Shown here in pieces: positions 44,801-57,250 of a stretch of DNA of 64,000 nt. Numbering within the stretch: the stretch's first letter is position 1; every line of letters begins with the position of its first letter. The stretch is taken from the NCBI RefSeq assembly GCF_001636425.1, contig NZ_KV440953.1, positions 1,624,847 through 1,688,846 on the forward strand, given 5' to 3'. This stretch comes from Heyndrickxia acidicola (GTDB lineage Bacteria > Bacillota > Bacilli > Bacillales > Bacillaceae_C). The notes under the pieces were generated by a model. The model was not told the origin of the DNA. It saw only the letters and a program-made list of their open reading frames with translations, and made no database searches. The position numbers and the translations under genes were made by a program.

Positions 44801-46157
44801 CGCCTTTATGAATTTTTACAGCAGCCAATTCAATGATTGTATCATACACAGCAGAAAGACCTGTTGTCTCTACATCAAAAACGACGTACACTGCTTCTTC
44901 AAGTAATCGGTGGGTACTGTTATAGGCAATCGGAACACCGTCATCAACAAGGTTTACTTCGAGGCCGTAAATAATTTTTATATCATTCTTTTTTCCGGCA
45001 CTGAATGCTTCCGGAAAGCTTTGTAACACAGCATGATCCGTAATCGCAATCGCTTTATGGCCCCATTTGCTTGCCTGCTTAACCAAATCTGCTACCGAGG
45101 AAGTTGCGTCCATCTGGCTCATGGGAGTATGAAGATGAAGCTCTACACGTTTTTCACCCTCAGGAGCATTATCTTTTCGAGAACGCGGCTTTATCTCATT
45201 TAAGTCATTGGCAATCATAACAAGGTCGCGAACAAAGGTATCGTTTTGAATACTGCCGCGGGCACGTAACCACATACCTTTTTTCACTCTATTTAAAATA
45301 GCAGCATCTTCTTTATCCCTGGAAAACATTTTAACAAGGATAGAGCTTGTATAATCAGTTATTTTAAAAGTAAGCAGCGTTCTGCCGCTTCGAAGCTCCC
45401 TTGTCTCTGCAAAGAAAACATAGCCTTCGATAGAGACTCTTCTTTCTTCATCCAAAATTTCTTCTATTCTTCTAAACGTATCATCCTCTTTAATTGTTAA
45501 GCCCAGCATTAATGGACCATCATCAGCAGGTTCGGAGCCGCCTTCTGCTTCACGCTTCTGCATTTCCATTACCGCCAGCTTTGCTCTTTCCTGATCCTCT
45601 TTTTTCTTAGCTTCAAGAAACTGTTCGTAATCCTTATTCGACTGTATCTGAGCTACAATCGCATCGATATTAAAAGCAGGAAATCCGATCGTTTGATATA
45701 CAGAAGAAATAAGCTCGCCGTATTTTTGTTTTAGTGTCCTTGCTTCCGTATCGTTACGCGCCTGTAAAATTAACTTATTCCCTTTTAATTCAGGACGCTG
45801 CTCATTTAAAAGTGATAAAAGCATAGGAGACATGCCATCTATTTCCTGAACACAATAATTCCAGTAATCAGCCACTAATTCATCATGGCCGCTTTGGTCG
45901 AGCACACGAACGGTAAATTGAACCTCCGCAATATGCTGAAAGCTCTGCCGCAATTGTGTGGCAAACCGTATAAAGATATTAAATGGCAATACTTTTTCTA
46001 ATAAGAAGTTAAAATGCCATCGTTTTGAATGTCTTTGAATCACTAACTTTTCGATTTCACCATTATTAAAATGTTCAGCCATAGCATCTTCCGTTAGCTG
46101 AAGCTGCTGAAGCAAAAGTCGAAAACGATTTTTTCTTTCGGCGGGATTGTCAGTCAT
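41838..46157 (-). CDS. polC: DNA polymerase III alpha subunit, Gram-positive PolC type
   Basis: 1439 aa, full length for PolC, the replicative polymerase. Domains in order: N-terminal region (1-220); OB fold (about 235-315); PHP domain ([16 protein letters not shown], near 335), interrupted by a DEDDh 3'-5' exonuclease ([10 protein letters not shown] near 420; [12 protein letters not shown]) and resuming after it; zinc-binding [10 protein letters not shown]...CPNC; polymerase core with the catalytic [13 protein letters not shown]-terminal helix-hairpin-helix and a terminal QLSLF beta-clamp motif. ATG start behind GGGAGAGGG. Flanked by proS and rimP, the conserved order. Confidence 0.98.
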   Translation of the reverse strand: MTDNPAERKNRFRLLLQQLQLTEDAMAEHFNNGEIEKLVIQRHSKRWHFNFLLEKVLPFNIFIRFATQLRQSFQHIAEVQFTVRVLDQSGHDELVADYWNYCVQEIDGMSPMLLSLLNEQRPELKGNKLILQARNDTEARTLKQKYGELISSVYQTIGFPAFNIDAIVAQIQSNKDYEQFLEAKKKEDQERAKLAVMEMQKREAEGGSEPADDGPLMLGLTIKEDDTFRRIEEILDEERRVSIEGYVFFAETRELRSGRTLLTFKITDYTSSILVKMFSRDKEDAAILNRVKKGMWLRARGSIQNDTFVRDLVMIANDLNEIKPRSRKDNAPEGEKRVELHLHTPMSQMDATSSVADLVKQASKWGHKAIAITDHAVLQSFPEAFSAGKKNDIKIIYGLEVNLVDDGVPIAYNSTHRLLEEAVYVVFDVETTGLSAVYDTIIELAAVKIHKGEVIDKFEAFANPHHPLSATTIELTGITDDMVSSAPDVDVVLRDFREWMGDAILVAHNASFDIGFLNMGLQKIGFEKSPNPVIDTLELGRFLYPTFKNYRLNTLAKKFDVELTQHHRAIYDTEATGHILLRMLKDATEKGILYHDQFNDYMGEGGAFKRARPSHCTLLVKTQEGLKNLFKLVSISHIDFFFRVPRIPRSQLEKYREGIILGSGCDKGEVFEAMMQKGMDEAEEIAKFYDYLEVHPKEVYAPLIEAELVRDENALEEIISKIVSLGDKLNIPVVATGNVHYLNPEDKIYRKILIGSQGGANPLNRYELPDVHFRTTDEMLSSFSFLGKEKAAEIVVENTNKIADLIEAVKPIKDDLYTPKIEGADDEVRDKSYERAKMIYGDNLPEIVEARLEKELKSIIGHGFAVIYLISHKLVKKSLDDGYLVGSRGSVGSSLVATMTEITEVNPLPPHYVCPVCKQSEFFNDGSVGSGFDLPDKDCPNCNIKYKKDGHDIPFETFLGFKGDKVPDIDLNFSGEYQPRAHNYTKVLFGEDYVFRAGTIGTVAEKTAYGYVKGYASDNNKMFRGAEVDRLVQGCTGVKRTTGQHPGGIIVVPDYMDIFDFTPIQFPADDSNSEWKTTHFDFHSIHDNILKLDILGHDDPTVIRMLQDLSGIDPKTIPTDDPEVMKIFSGTESLGVTEDQIMCKTGTLGIPEFGTKFVRQMLEDTKPTTFSELVQISGLSHGTDVWLGNAQELIHNGTCTLPEVIGCRDDIMVYLIYQGLEPSLAFKIMESVRKGKGLQPEMEEEMIKQNVPGWYIDSCKKIKYMFPKAHAAAYVLMAVRIAYFKVHLPLLYYAAYFTVRAEDFDLEAMIRGSQAIRARIEEISAKGLEAAPKEKSLLTVLELALEMSERGFRFQKIDLYRSQAAEFVIDGDSLIPPFNSIPGLGTNVAQNIVRAREDGEFLSKEDLQQRGKVSKTLMEYLDKHGTLEAMPEQNQLSLF

Positions 46158-46237
46158 AATTCCCTCTCCCTAAACAAAATTTTATCTTCTACCATCATAA
46201 AAAAACCTGCACTAAATTTCAATCATCAAACATTTAC

Positions 46238-46441
46238 AGAAAAGCGGAGAGTGTCCGTTCAGCGACATACAGACTGAATGGCTTCGACTGAGATAAAGGA
46301 AACACGAAAAGTATCAGCTTTTCGATGTTGACTTATCGCAGGGAGAAGACAGGAAGTCTGCTAGTCGTTGGACACTCGAAGCTGGACATTAGAAAAGCGG
46401 AGGGCGTCCGTTCAGCGACGTGCAGACTGAACGGCTTCGAT
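46238..46441. repeat. Hairpin intergenic repeat variant between proS and polC
   Basis: One full copy (46238-46387) starts AGAAAAGCGGAGAGTGTCCG and ends TTGGACACTCGAAGCTGGAC; a truncated second copy follows (46391-46441). The outer stem differs from the 15635 family (GTGTCC/GGACAC instead of GGCGCC/GGCGCT), but the interior CTGAGATAAAGGAAACAC and GTTGACTTATCGCAGGGAGA are the same, suggesting compensatory divergence of the stem. Confidence 0.75.
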
Positions 46442-46487
46442 CTCCACAGTTCAAAAACGAAACTCCCCGCCATAAGCAGACAACAAA

Positions 46488-46537
46488 TAAAAATCCGGCT
46501 TAAAGAAGCACTAGACATCTAGTAAAGCCGGATTCTT
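46488..46537 (-). terminator. Terminator of proS
   Basis: AATCCGGCTTT / AAGCCGGATT stem with an inner ACTAGATGTCTAGT palindrome, followed by TTTATTTG on the minus strand. Confidence 0.8.
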
Positions 46538-46613
46538 ATATATACACATGCTTTTTTGGCTTTGCGTATGCTGGTTGTTCCTTAAAAGACATAGCAAAGC
46601 TTTTCTTTAAAAA

Positions 46614-48323
<1,710 letters not shown>

Positions 48324-48353
48324 CTACACTCCTGTATATGTAAAATTTAATCA

Positions 48354-48519
48354 AAGATTGTTTTTGCATAGATTGTTGCTTTTCCCAAACGTGTTAAATT
48401 CGTAATAAGTGAGGATCGGGGCATCTTTTCGTCTTCAGTCATTTAGTTTTCAAGCTTGAACCCTGTATACTAAATTCATTTATACAAATTGCAACTAGGT
48501 TTATTTTACGAAAAGAACC
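48354..48519. mobile_element. MITE-like element, copy C
   Basis: About 166 bp between rasP and proS. Left end AAGATTGTTTTTGCATAGAT then TGTTGCTTTT, core GCATCTTTTCGTC, right end TTTACGAAAAGAACC. AATCA occurs on both flanks as a possible target duplication. More diverged than copies B and D. Confidence 0.6.
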
Positions 48520-48542
48520 AAATCAAAAACTGCCCATATAGA

Positions 48543-48567
48543 AAGCAATCGGCTAACCGATTGCCCT
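48543..48567 (-). terminator. Terminator of the uppS-cdsA-dxr-rasP unit
   Basis: GCAATCGG-TTAG-CCGATTGC perfect hairpin followed by TTTCTAT on the minus strand, about 10 bp after the rasP stop. Confidence 0.75.
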
Positions 48568-48576
48568 CATGAATTT

Positions 48577-49833
48577 TTATAAGAAAAATCGTTGAATATC
48601 ATTCCATGTGACAATAATCATCAATAGCATCAATAAGGCAAAACCTATAAAGTGGACGACACCTTCTTTTTGTCTGTCAATCGGTTTACCCCTAAGCGCC
48701 TCTACTGCAAAGAATAATAGTCTGCCTCCGTCGAGTGCCGGTATAGGCAAAAGATTCATGATTCCTATATTAATGCTTAATAGAGCTGCCCACTTCATAA
48801 GATAGGTTATCCCAGATTTCGCCACAACTTCCGTTGACTTATATATCCCAACAGGGCCAGAGAGCATATTGATAGAAAAATGTCCTGTTACTAATTTTCC
48901 AAGCATCTGAATAATATCAACAGTCCATTGATACGTTTGCTGGAATCCATAGGTTGCCACTTTTAAAGGTGACTTCTCCACAGGACTGTGAACACCAATG
49001 ATTCCAATCTCTTGATTGTCAATTTTTTCAGCCTTTGGAGTGACAGGAATTTCAAGTGTTTTATGGTTTCTTTCAATTGTGAACTTCAGCTCTTCTCCCG
49101 GATGTTTTTGAATGACTTCAACAATATCATCCCAGGTTGAAATTTCTGCTCCATCAATACTGATGACCGTATCACCTTGATGGAAGCCTGCCTGCTTTGC
49201 AGCACCGTCACTTGTAAGGCTTCCGAAAACAGGGTCTGACACTGGCACACCTTGTACAATTGCCAAGAAGGTAAAAATGAGAATGGCCAAAACAAAGTTC
49301 ATCATTGGCCCGGCAAAAATTGTCATTGCCCTTCTCCCGAGAGATTTTGAAGCAAACTGGCGATTCCAAGGTGCGATTTGTGATTCGGTCTGATTCTCTA
49401 CCACAACAGCATTTTCAGCAATGAAAAAGGTTTGGAGCTCTTCCTCCCCCTCTTCATAGCCTTTAATAAAAAGCTTATGTTCTAAATCAGCCGATTCTAC
49501 TTCTATCATACGAATATCCGAAAAACGCTCTTTTCCATTTACCACCATTTTTACCACGAGGCCATCAGAATTCAATACAAGCCCAATCCGCTGCCCCGGC
49601 TTAAACTCAGCCATTTCCGGGTCCTCTCCGGCCATCCGTACATACCCGCCAATCGGGAGCAATCGAATGGTGTATTGTGTTTCATTCTTTTTAAAGGATA
49701 GGATCTTTGGTCCAAACCCCACGGCAAACTCCCGGCATAATATACCCGCGCGCTTTGCAAATACAAAGTGTCCTGCTTCATGAAAAATGACAAGTGCACC
49801 AAAGATAATAATAAAGGCTATCACTGTAGTCAA
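48577..49833 (-). CDS. rasP: RasP, site-2 intramembrane zinc protease
   Basis: 418 aa S2P/RseP-family membrane protease. HEAGH (residues 18-22) lies in the first membrane segment, one PDZ domain is central (about 205-275, HQGDTVISIDGAEISTWDDI) and the second catalytic motif NLLPIPALDGGR sits in a C-terminal membrane segment. It cleaves anti-sigma factors such as RsiW and other membrane substrates. The longest frame starts at GTG 49845 without a ribosome binding site; TTG 49831-49833 has AAAGGTGG eight bases upstream and matches the B. subtilis N-terminus. After dxr, as usual. Confidence 0.94.
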   Translation of the reverse strand: MTTVIAFIIIFGALVIFHEAGHFVFAKRAGILCREFAVGFGPKILSFKKNETQYTIRLLPIGGYVRMAGEDPEMAEFKPGQRIGLVLNSDGLVVKMVVNGKERFSDIRMIEVESADLEHKLFIKGYEEGEEELQTFFIAENAVVVENQTESQIAPWNRQFASKSLGRRAMTIFAGPMMNFVLAILIFTFLAIVQGVPVSDPVFGSLTSDGAAKQAGFHQGDTVISIDGAEISTWDDIVEVIQKHPGEELKFTIERNHKTLEIPVTPKAEKIDNQEIGIIGVHSPVEKSPLKVATYGFQQTYQWTVDIIQMLGKLVTGHFSINMLSGPVGIYKSTEVVAKSGITYLMKWAALLSINIGIMNLLPIPALDGGRLLFFAVEALRGKPIDRQKEGVVHFIGFALLMLLMIIVTWNDIQRFFL

Positions 49834-49851
49834 ATGAAAAACCACCTTTGT

Positions 49852-50997
49852 TTATATGAGTGAGTGAACATATTCTCTTGTTTCTTTATCCACTGCTTTA
49901 ATTGTCTCCAAATCTGGATGTTTCATAACATTATGCCTTTCAAGAGAGTTTTCAATCAACTCATCAATTTGTAAGAAGGTTATTTTCCCATCTAAGAAAG
50001 CGGTAACGGCTGCTTCATTCGCCGCATTCAAGACAGTTGGCATTGTTCCCCCGGCACTTCCTGCTTCATAAGCAAGTTTCAAACAATAGAATCTGTCAAA
50101 ATCCATTTCTTTAAAGTGAAGCTTTCCTATTTGGGCCAGGTTCAATTTTTCTGCCGATGGTAGCTCCAGTCGGTCAGGATAAGTAAGAGCGTACTGAATA
50201 GGTACTCTCATATCTGGTGTCCCCAGCTGTGCTTTTATACTGCTGTCATGAAATTCCACCATTGAATGAATAATGCTTTCTCTATGCTGCACTACCTTAA
50301 TTTTATCAAAAGGAATATTGAATAGCCAATGGGCTTCAATCACTTCCAGGCCTTTGTTCATCATGGTTGCTGAATCAATTGTAATCTTTGCACCCATAGA
50401 CCAATTTGGATGGTTCAAAGCCTCTTTGACTGTTACGTTCGTAAGCTCCGCTCTCGTTTTATCACGAAAGCTGCCTCCGGAGGCCGTAAGAATCAAGCTT
50501 TCAATATTTTTTTCATTTTCTCCCTGCAAGCACTGAAAGATAGCAGAATGTTCACTGTCTACCGGAAGCAATGCAACCTGGTTTTCTTTAGCCGCCTGCA
50601 TAACCAAATGCCCTGCAGTAACCAGTGTTTCTTTATTTGCTATTGCAATTGTTTTTCTTTCTTTGATTGCCTGAAGGGTCGGATAAAGTCCCACACTTCC
50701 GAGAACAGCATTGACAACAGTATCCGAATGTGCATAAACAGCAGTCTCTGTTAAGCCGTCCTCCCCGTAGGAAATGTTAATATTGCCCGCAAGCTCTGCC
50801 TTTAGAATCTCGTAATCCTCTTTTTTTTGTACCGAAACAAATTCAGGTTGAAATTCAGATATTATTTTTCTTGTTAAGTCTAAATTTCTTCCCGCAGAAA
50901 AAGCTTTAAGCTTGAATTGTTCGGGATTATTCCGAATGATGTCCAATGTCTGCGTGCCAATAGACCCCGTCGCCCCTAACAAACTTATATTTTTCAT
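49852..50997 (-). CDS. dxr: 1-deoxy-D-xylulose-5-phosphate reductoisomerase
   Basis: 381 aa NADPH-dependent enzyme of the non-mevalonate isoprenoid pathway. N-terminal [14 protein letters not shown] (residues 8-21), the catalytic region [15 protein letters not shown] (about 145-160) and [10 protein letters not shown], plus a C-terminal helical domain with [16 protein letters not shown]. It supplies isopentenyl diphosphate for UppS and other prenyl synthases; the upstream cdsA and uppS genes are co-directional. ATG start. Confidence 0.97.
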   Translation of the reverse strand: MKNISLLGATGSIGTQTLDIIRNNPEQFKLKAFSAGRNLDLTRKIISEFQPEFVSVQKKEDYEILKAELAGNINISYGEDGLTETAVYAHSDTVVNAVLGSVGLYPTLQAIKERKTIAIANKETLVTAGHLVMQAAKENQVALLPVDSEHSAIFQCLQGENEKNIESLILTASGGSFRDKTRAELTNVTVKEALNHPNWSMGAKITIDSATMMNKGLEVIEAHWLFNIPFDKIKVVQHRESIIHSMVEFHDSSIKAQLGTPDMRVPIQYALTYPDRLELPSAEKLNLAQIGKLHFKEMDFDRFYCLKLAYEAGSAGGTMPTVLNAANEAAVTAFLDGKITFLQIDELIENSLERHNVMKHPDLETIKAVDKETREYVHSLI

Positions 50998-51064
50998 CTA
51001 ATTTACACTCCAATACCACATGCAATATCATTACTTTAACACGAAGTCTGTTTAAATCCCAGTT

Positions 51065-51862
51065 TCAATGAATTAAGTGAAGAAAATGTATAAAGGGAAA
51101 AACAAAAAGGAGGCTGTCAAAACGGTCCAGAATTCCACCGTGCCCCGGCAGAATATTGCCAGAATCCTTTACGTGGTAATGCCTTTTAAATGCAGATTCT
51201 ACAAGATCCCCCAGCTGCCCTAATATAGAAAGCAGAGCAGTATCTGCCAGCATCCTTGCCATCGGAATGTCAATGCTCGTAAATAGGTTGAAACAAACTG
51301 CTACAACCAGTGCACATATAATGCCTCCAATTGAACCCTCTATGGTCTTATTTGGACTGATATCCGGCCAAAGTTTATGCTTACCCATGGCTTTGCCTAT
51401 GAAATAGGCCCCTGAATCCGTAGCCCATATTAATAGCAAAGCGTAAAATATGTATAGCAGACCTTTAGAGGCTTCTCTTGTCAAAAGGAAATAGTGAAAC
51501 CCAATGCCCACATATAATGCTGAAAATACAACAAATGAAATATCATCAAAGGTATAGCGGTTTTTCGAAACCACGGTAAGCATAAGCAAAAGCAGTATTC
51601 CTATTAAAATAACTTGTTCCCTATTGTAGCCTATGCTCCTAAAAAGAATATTATATTGGTCAGGTGCTAAAAAAACCCACAATATTAACAATGATATGAT
51701 TCCGGGCAAAGACCAAAAGGAAATTTTCTTCATTTTACATAATTCATACAGAGCAATTGTACCCATTACATACACAAGCAGTATAAAGGGGGATTTGCCC
51801 CAAAAAACTATGGGAATAAATAAAGCAGCTGCTATCACAGCCGTTATAATTCTTTGTTTCAC
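51065..51862 (-). CDS. cdsA: Phosphatidate cytidylyltransferase
   Basis: 265 aa polytopic membrane enzyme making CDP-diacylglycerol from phosphatidic acid and CTP, the substrate of PgsA encoded elsewhere in this window. The C-terminal CDS signature lies in SPNKTIEGSIGGIICALVVA and HGGILDRFDSLLFVFP. About seven hydrophobic segments. GTG start overlapping the uppS stop (GTGA), implying translational coupling. Confidence 0.96.
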   Translation of the reverse strand: MKQRIITAVIAAALFIPIVFWGKSPFILLVYVMGTIALYELCKMKKISFWSLPGIISLLILWVFLAPDQYNILFRSIGYNREQVILIGILLLLMLTVVSKNRYTFDDISFVVFSALYVGIGFHYFLLTREASKGLLYIFYALLLIWATDSGAYFIGKAMGKHKLWPDISPNKTIEGSIGGIICALVVAVCFNLFTSIDIPMARMLADTALLSILGQLGDLVESAFKRHYHVKDSGNILPGHGGILDRFDSLLFVFPFIHFLHLIH

Positions 51863-52656
51863 TTGTCGAGTCCCTCGCTTTGTATGCCGCCATATCTTCT
51901 GGATCGATTTTGATATGTCTCTACTGCTTCCAGCAGACTCTCTTCATTAAAGTCCGGCCATAATACATCGGTAAATACAAATTCGGTATAAGCAAGCTGC
52001 CAGAGCATGAAGTTGGACAACCGAATTTCACCGCTTGTCCGGATTAGAAGATCCGGATCCCTGAGTTTTGACGTCATTAAATAAGATGAAAATGTATCTT
52101 CAGTAATGTCTTCTTTCTCTACTTTACCACTATTTACATCATCTATTATCTTGCTTACGGCTTGAATGATTTCACCGCGGCTTCCATAATTCAAGGCAAA
52201 ATTTAATACAAGTCCTGTATTTCCTTTTGTATTATCTATAGCCTTTTCTACTGCATTTCGAGTATGCCCAGGGATTTGATCTTCATACCCCATCATTCTG
52301 ACCTGAACGTTTTCCTCCATCAACTCTGGAAGGAAAGTGCCCATGAATTCTTCCGGAAGTTTCATAAGATAATCAACTTCCAGTTTTGGCCTTTTCCAAT
52401 TTTCTGTAGAAAAAGCGTAAAGAGTTAAAGTTTCTACACCCAGTCTATTTGCTAACCGTGTTATCCTGCGAACTACTTTCATCCCTTCATGGTGCCCCGC
52501 AATTCGTGGCAGAGCCCTTTTTTTGGCCCACCTGCCATTGCCATCCATAATTATAGCAATATGCTTTGGGATTTCATTCTGGCTAATCACTTCGATTCTT
52601 TCCTCTAAATCTTGAGGAGCTCTAGGTGATTTCCATCTTTTTATTTTTTTAATCAT
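51859..52656 (-). CDS. uppS: Undecaprenyl diphosphate synthase (cis-prenyltransferase)
   Basis: 265 aa. The diphosphate-binding motif IMDGNGRWAKKRALPRIAGH has the catalytic aspartate at D38; further motifs are LYAFSTENW and LNYGSRGEI, with DLLIRTSGEIRLSNFMLWQ near the end. It builds the C55 lipid carrier for peptidoglycan and teichoic acid synthesis. ATG start behind GGAGG. First gene of uppS-cdsA-dxr-rasP; the upstream 640 bp holds no established gene. Confidence 0.97.
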   Translation of the reverse strand: MIKKIKRWKSPRAPQDLEERIEVISQNEIPKHIAIIMDGNGRWAKKRALPRIAGHHEGMKVVRRITRLANRLGVETLTLYAFSTENWKRPKLEVDYLMKLPEEFMGTFLPELMEENVQVRMMGYEDQIPGHTRNAVEKAIDNTKGNTGLVLNFALNYGSRGEIIQAVSKIIDDVNSGKVEKEDITEDTFSSYLMTSKLRDPDLLIRTSGEIRLSNFMLWQLAYTEFVFTDVLWPDFNEESLLEAVETYQNRSRRYGGIQSEGLDK

Positions 52657-52977
52657 AATGGACCTCCATGTGGATGCTTCTTTTAATATGGCAGCTATAG
52701 AAGCGAAAAAACATTTTCATTACTCCTATCATATCAAAAACGATGTCTAATATGTTTGATTACAAAAAATATGTAATGGTTGCCAATTATATTATAGAGA
52801 AACGCATCCCTTTTGTGTAGCTTTGTATCATTTGATAATGAATATAATAGCCATATATTCTAAAGTTCGTCTTAATAGTCTGCTATACTCTATTGCCACG
52901 TTGCATTGCGAGGTGTTCCAACCGGTTTTTACAATTCATATCACTAAAATAGCTCATCAGCGGTGTTACAAGGCCCC
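52657..52977. other. Intergenic region upstream of uppS
   Basis: AT-rich with no clear gene, repeat or terminator. It should hold the uppS promoter; several TATAAT-like strings exist (for example around 52788 and 52845), but none pairs convincingly with a -35 on the minus strand. Confidence 0.35.
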
Positions 52978-53133
52978 ATGAGCGCTTCAAAAGCATTTAT
53001 GGAATCTGGAGAACGCGCTTTCCTAAAGGAATCTCAGGTAAATGTTCTCAATTTTCATGTCCCTAACCAGGACGGGAAAGCTGCAATCCAATTCAAAACC
53101 AGATATAACGATAAGCGTACTTGCTCATTTTAA
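52978..53133 (+). CDS. Candidate 51-aa ORF or gene remnant on the plus strand
   Basis: ATG 52978 to TAA 53131-53133 encodes MSASKAFMESGERAFLKESQ, then VNVLNFHVPNQDGKAAIQFK and TRYNDKRTCSF. The frame is open back to 52948 (including NSSSAVLQGP), so the true 5' end may be lost. Its composition looks protein-like (mixed charged and aromatic residues, no low complexity), unlike the surrounding AT-rich DNA. It opposes all neighbouring genes and lacks a good ribosome binding site. I do not recognise it; a decayed gene fragment is as likely as a real small gene. Confidence 0.3.
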   Translation: MSASKAFMESGERAFLKESQVNVLNFHVPNQDGKAAIQFKTRYNDKRTCSF

Positions 53134-53226
53134 CACAAACCAACTATAAATATAGAATCCTATTTGCGAAAAATAGCAATAAGCTGCGGATTTTCGCCAT
53201 TAGCAAAGGGCTCTGTCAAATTCAGC

Positions 53227-53277
53227 AAAAAAAAGCCTGAATTAAAGGGGGTTAGTCCTTTATATTCAGGCTTTTTC
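53227..53277 (-). terminator. Terminator of the rpsB-tsf-pyrH-frr unit
   Basis: AAAAAGCCTGAATATAAAGG pairs with CCTTTAATTCAGGCTTTTTT (stem about 17 bp with one mismatch region), ending in eight Ts on the minus strand, after frr. Confidence 0.88.
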
Positions 53278-53299
53278 TAAGCAATGTTCTGTATAAAAA

Positions 53300-53857
53300 T
53301 TAAACTTCAAGTATTTCCTGTTCTTTTGTTTTCGTAATTTCATCAATTTTAGCAATGAATTGGTCTGTGTGCTTTTGAATGTCATCAGAGTAACCACGAA
53401 GATCATCTTCTGTGATATCTCCGTTTTTCTCCATTTTCTTCAGATCATCATTGGCGTCACGGCGAATGTTTCTAACAGCAATTTTTGCTTCTTCTGATTC
53501 CTTGCGCACTACTTTCACCAGTTCTTTACGTCTTTCTTCCGTTAGTGGAGGGATAGCAATACGAATTAAAGAACCATCACTATTTGGATTTAAACCTAAA
53601 TCAGATTTAAAAATAGCTTTTTCAATATCCCCAAGGATTGTTTTATCATAAGGCTGAATAACCAAGAGACGCGCTTCCGGTACACTTACCGACGCGATTT
53701 GATTCACCGGTGTAGGCGCACCATAGTAGTCAACTGTGATTTTATCAAGAAGCGATGCACTTGCACGGCCTGCACGAATCGAACTTAATTCACGTGTATA
53801 AGCCTGAATCGCTTTTGTCATTCTTTCTTTTGCATTAGCAATAATTTGTTTTGGCAT
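53300..53857 (-). CDS. frr: Ribosome recycling factor
   Basis: 185 aa, standard length. Motifs [20 protein letters not shown] near residue 22 and the C-terminal [17 protein letters not shown]. With EF-G it splits post-termination ribosomes. It overlaps the pyrH stop by 1 bp (TAATG); its GGGGGAAAG ribosome binding site lies inside pyrH, so the two are co-expressed. Confidence 0.98.
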   Translation of the reverse strand: MPKQIIANAKERMTKAIQAYTRELSSIRAGRASASLLDKITVDYYGAPTPVNQIASVSVPEARLLVIQPYDKTILGDIEKAIFKSDLGLNPNSDGSLIRIAIPPLTEERRKELVKVVRKESEEAKIAVRNIRRDANDDLKKMEKNGDITEDDLRGYSDDIQKHTDQFIAKIDEITKTKEQEILEV

Positions 53858-54582
53858 TATTCTTTCCCCCTTACAATCGTCCCTATTTTTTCACCCATTA
53901 CCGCACGTTTAATATTTCCTTTTTCCATAAGCGAGAACACAATCAAAGGAATATCATTGTCCATACATAGAGACGATGCAGTTGAGTCCATAACAGCAAG
54001 GCCTTCTTTAATGACATCTAAATAAGACAATTCATCGTATTTCACAGCATTTTTATCAAGCTTTGGATCAGCAGAGTAAACACCATCCACATTGTTTTTA
54101 CCCATTAAAATTACTTCTGCTTCAATTTCCGCTGCTCTTAATGCGGCTGTCGTATCTGTTGAAAAATAAGGATTTCCTGTTCCTGCCGCAAAGATAACGA
54201 CTCTCTTTTTCTCAAGATGCCTAATTGCTCGGCGTCGAATGTATGGTTCAGCCACCTGTCTCATATCAATAGATGTTTGAACACGGGTTTCTACGCCATT
54301 TTGTTCCAAACTGTCTTGAAGAGATAAGGAATTCATAACTGTTGCCAGCATACCCATATAATCAGCTGTTGCACGGTCCATTCCCATTTCACTGCCGATT
54401 TTGCCTCTCCAAATGTTTCCGCCGCCAACTACAACTGCAACTTCTACATTTAACTCAACTAGCTCCTTAACTTGTTCCGCAACCGTTTTAATCACAGATG
54501 GCTGAATTCCGAAACCCTGTTCTCCAGCCAATGCTTCTCCACTTAGCTTAAGTACTACACGTTTATATTTTGGGGTGCCCAT
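53857..54582 (-). CDS. pyrH: UMP kinase
   Basis: 241 aa amino-acid-kinase-fold enzyme converting UMP to [17 protein letters not shown] near residue 8, [11 protein letters not shown] near 50, and the nucleotide-binding [20 protein letters not shown] near 130. Cytosolic hexamer, allosterically controlled by GTP and UTP in the family. ATG start behind a GGAGG site. Downstream of tsf across a terminator-like hairpin; transcription from an own promoter or by read-through is possible. Confidence 0.98.
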   Translation of the reverse strand: MGTPKYKRVVLKLSGEALAGEQGFGIQPSVIKTVAEQVKELVELNVEVAVVVGGGNIWRGKIGSEMGMDRATADYMGMLATVMNSLSLQDSLEQNGVETRVQTSIDMRQVAEPYIRRRAIRHLEKKRVVIFAAGTGNPYFSTDTTAALRAAEIEAEVILMGKNNVDGVYSADPKLDKNAVKYDELSYLDVIKEGLAVMDSTASSLCMDNDIPLIVFSLMEKGNIKRAVMGEKIGTIVRGKE

Positions 54583-54612
54583 GTTGAACCTCCAGTTTTA
54601 TGTATTCTTTTT

Positions 54613-54646
54613 TAAAAATAGGGAACACATAGTGTCCCCTATTTTT
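54613..54646 (-). terminator. Terminator between tsf and pyrH
   Basis: AAAAATAGGGGACACT / GTGTTCCCTATTTTT hairpin with T-rich 3' arm; symmetrical enough to function on both strands. Confidence 0.8.
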
Positions 54647-54707
54647 ATTTCTTAGGCCTTTATTTTCTTCTATTTAAGAACATAAAGCACCTTCATATAG
54701 AATAACA

Positions 54708-55589
54708 TTATTTTTTGATTTGATTCATTACTTCTTCTGCAAAGTTATCTTGGCGTTTTTCAATTCCTTCGCCTACTTCATAACGTACAAAGCTTTGTAT
54801 TGAAGCGCCATTGGACTTTAGGAATTGGCCAACTTTTTGATCTGGATTCTTAACAAAAGATTGGTCAACAAGGCAGATATCTTCAAAATATTTGCTTAAA
54901 CGGCCTTCCACCATTTTCGCAACAATATTTTCTGGTTTTCCTTCGTTAAGAGCTTGTTGTGTAAGAACTTGTCTTTCATGTTCTACTACATCCTGAGACA
55001 CTTGATCACGGGAGATGTATTTAGGGTTTAAAGCAGCAGCATGAAGAGCAACGTCTTTCGCTACGCTTGCATCAGTTGTTCCTTCTACAACTGTTAAAAC
55101 ACCAATGCGTCCGCCCATATGGAGGTATTCACCAAAAGCGCCATTATCTGTTTTTGTTTTGATTTCAAAACGGCGAAGAGAGAGTTTTTCTCCAATTTTT
55201 GCAATTGCAGCATTAATATAATCAGCTACAGTAGAACCGTTTTCCATCGTTTGCTGTTCAGCTTCCTCAACAGAAGCAGGCTTGTTCTTAAGAAGGTGTG
55301 CAGCAAGCTCTTTAACAAGAGTTTGGAAGCCTTCGTTTTTAGCAACAAAGTCTGTTTCAGAGTTTACTTCAAGGATAACAGCAGTATTGCCTTCGCTTTG
55401 GATGAAGGTCGTACCTTCTGCAGCAATGCGGTCTGACTTTTTCGCAGCCTTCGCAATCCCTTTTTCACGAAGATAGTCGATTGCCTTGTCCATATCACCA
55501 TTTGTTTCAGTAAGAGCTTTTTTACAGTCCATCATACCGGCGCCTGTTTTTTCACGTAGTTCTTTTACCATTTGTGCAGTAACTGCCAT
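54708..55589 (-). CDS. tsf: Elongation factor Ts
   Basis: 293 aa EF-Tu nucleotide-exchange factor. The N-terminal UBA-like domain has [20 protein letters not shown], and the exchange motif [10 protein letters not shown] lies near residue 80. Full length for Bacillus. ATG start behind AAGGAGG. Follows rpsB with a terminator-like hairpin between them, which would set its level relative to S2. Confidence 0.98.
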   Translation of the reverse strand: MAVTAQMVKELREKTGAGMMDCKKALTETNGDMDKAIDYLREKGIAKAAKKSDRIAAEGTTFIQSEGNTAVILEVNSETDFVAKNEGFQTLVKELAAHLLKNKPASVEEAEQQTMENGSTVADYINAAIAKIGEKLSLRRFEIKTKTDNGAFGEYLHMGGRIGVLTVVEGTTDASVAKDVALHAAALNPKYISRDQVSQDVVEHERQVLTQQALNEGKPENIVAKMVEGRLSKYFEDICLVDQSFVKNPDQKVGQFLKSNGASIQSFVRYEVGEGIEKRQDNFAEEVMNQIKK

Positions 55590-55642
55590 GATTATTTCCT
55601 CCTTAAGTACTATGTAGATAGTGTCTATAACATTTAATCTTT

Positions 55643-55684
55643 AAAAAAAGGTGATAAGGATCTTACCTTCTTATCACCTTTTCT
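55643..55684 (-). terminator. Terminator/attenuator between rpsB and tsf
   Basis: AAAAGGTGATAAG / CTTATCACCTTTT perfect 13-bp stem with a ~15-nt loop, followed by TTTAAAG on the minus strand. Confidence 0.8.
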
Positions 55685-55721
55685 CTCATCCTTGTTAGTT
55701 GCACATAATAGGGTTAAGCTA

Positions 55722-56525
<804 letters not shown>

Positions 56526-56561
56526 TTAAATCATGAAACGTGTGTAATAACACCACAAAAT

Positions 56562-56590
56562 AATATAACATATATACTTTTTCAGTTCAA
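56562..56590 (-). promoter_or_regulatory. Strong rpsB promoter
   Basis: Minus strand TTGAAC (56585-56590), 17 bp, TATATT (56562-56567). It begins within 10 bp of the swrB stop and predicts a leader of about 115 nt containing a small GTGT-TATT-ACAC hairpin. Confidence 0.75.
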
Positions 56591-56595
56591 GCAAA

Positions 56596-57168
56596 TTATT
56601 TATCTTTACGATGAAATTTCATAAAAAGCTCAATCTCTGTTTTCCCTTTGTTAAGCTTTTTAGCAATTTCATCTACCGTAAATCCTTCATCCTGCATGGA
56701 ATAAATTTGCATTATAATCGTATCATTATGATTAGGCAGGCTGAGCTTCATCGTTTCTCCTGTGTCATTTAATTCTGATTCGGATAAGGCATTCCTGGTC
56801 ATGGATGTTTGATAGGTTTTGGAAGCATGCATTCTGCCGTAAATTGCTCTTGATACACCTTCAGCTTCCTTTTCATACACGTGCATATCCAGTTCACTTA
56901 AAGGATTTTCTTCATCCTTATGCACACCCGCCTCCTTTTTTAAGGGGACAGGCTGGATAGGTGCCTTGTTTAACCCGGCAATGAATCGGTCATTTTCTTC
57001 TTTTATTTCAATTATATAGGCTGAAAAAAGATTCTCCATTTCTTCCATCAGCTGCTGCTGTTTTTTTTCGGCTGCAAGAAAACGATTTTGGCGAAGATAC
57101 AAAATGACGATTGCAAGCAGTGCAATAATATTTAAAACGATTGAAAATGCCGCTAAAAATGTCATCAT
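56596..57168 (-). CDS. swrB: SwrB-like swarming motility protein (YlxL)
   Basis: 190 aa. A single N-terminal membrane segment (about 5-25, FLAAFSIVLNIIALLAIVIL) is followed by a charged coiled-coil-like stretch and a C-terminal helix-turn-helix-like region (EGFTVDEIAKKLNKGKTEIE). In B. subtilis SwrB promotes flagellar basal-body assembly and is the last gene after sigD. Position here, directly downstream of sigD, supports the call. The central part diverges, so it is identified mainly by ends and position. Confidence 0.82.
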   Translation of the reverse strand: MMTFLAAFSIVLNIIALLAIVILYLRQNRFLAAEKKQQQLMEEMENLFSAYIIEIKEENDRFIAGLNKAPIQPVPLKKEAGVHKDEENPLSELDMHVYEKEAEGVSRAIYGRMHASKTYQTSMTRNALSESELNDTGETMKLSLPNHNDTIIMQIYSMQDEGFTVDEIAKKLNKGKTEIELFMKFHRKDK

Positions 57169-57250
57169 AAACTCATTCCTATCTGATAGTGTAATGATTC
57201 GTTCTTAAAACAAGGAATGTGTGTACTGGCTTTAAAACAGATAAAGCCTT

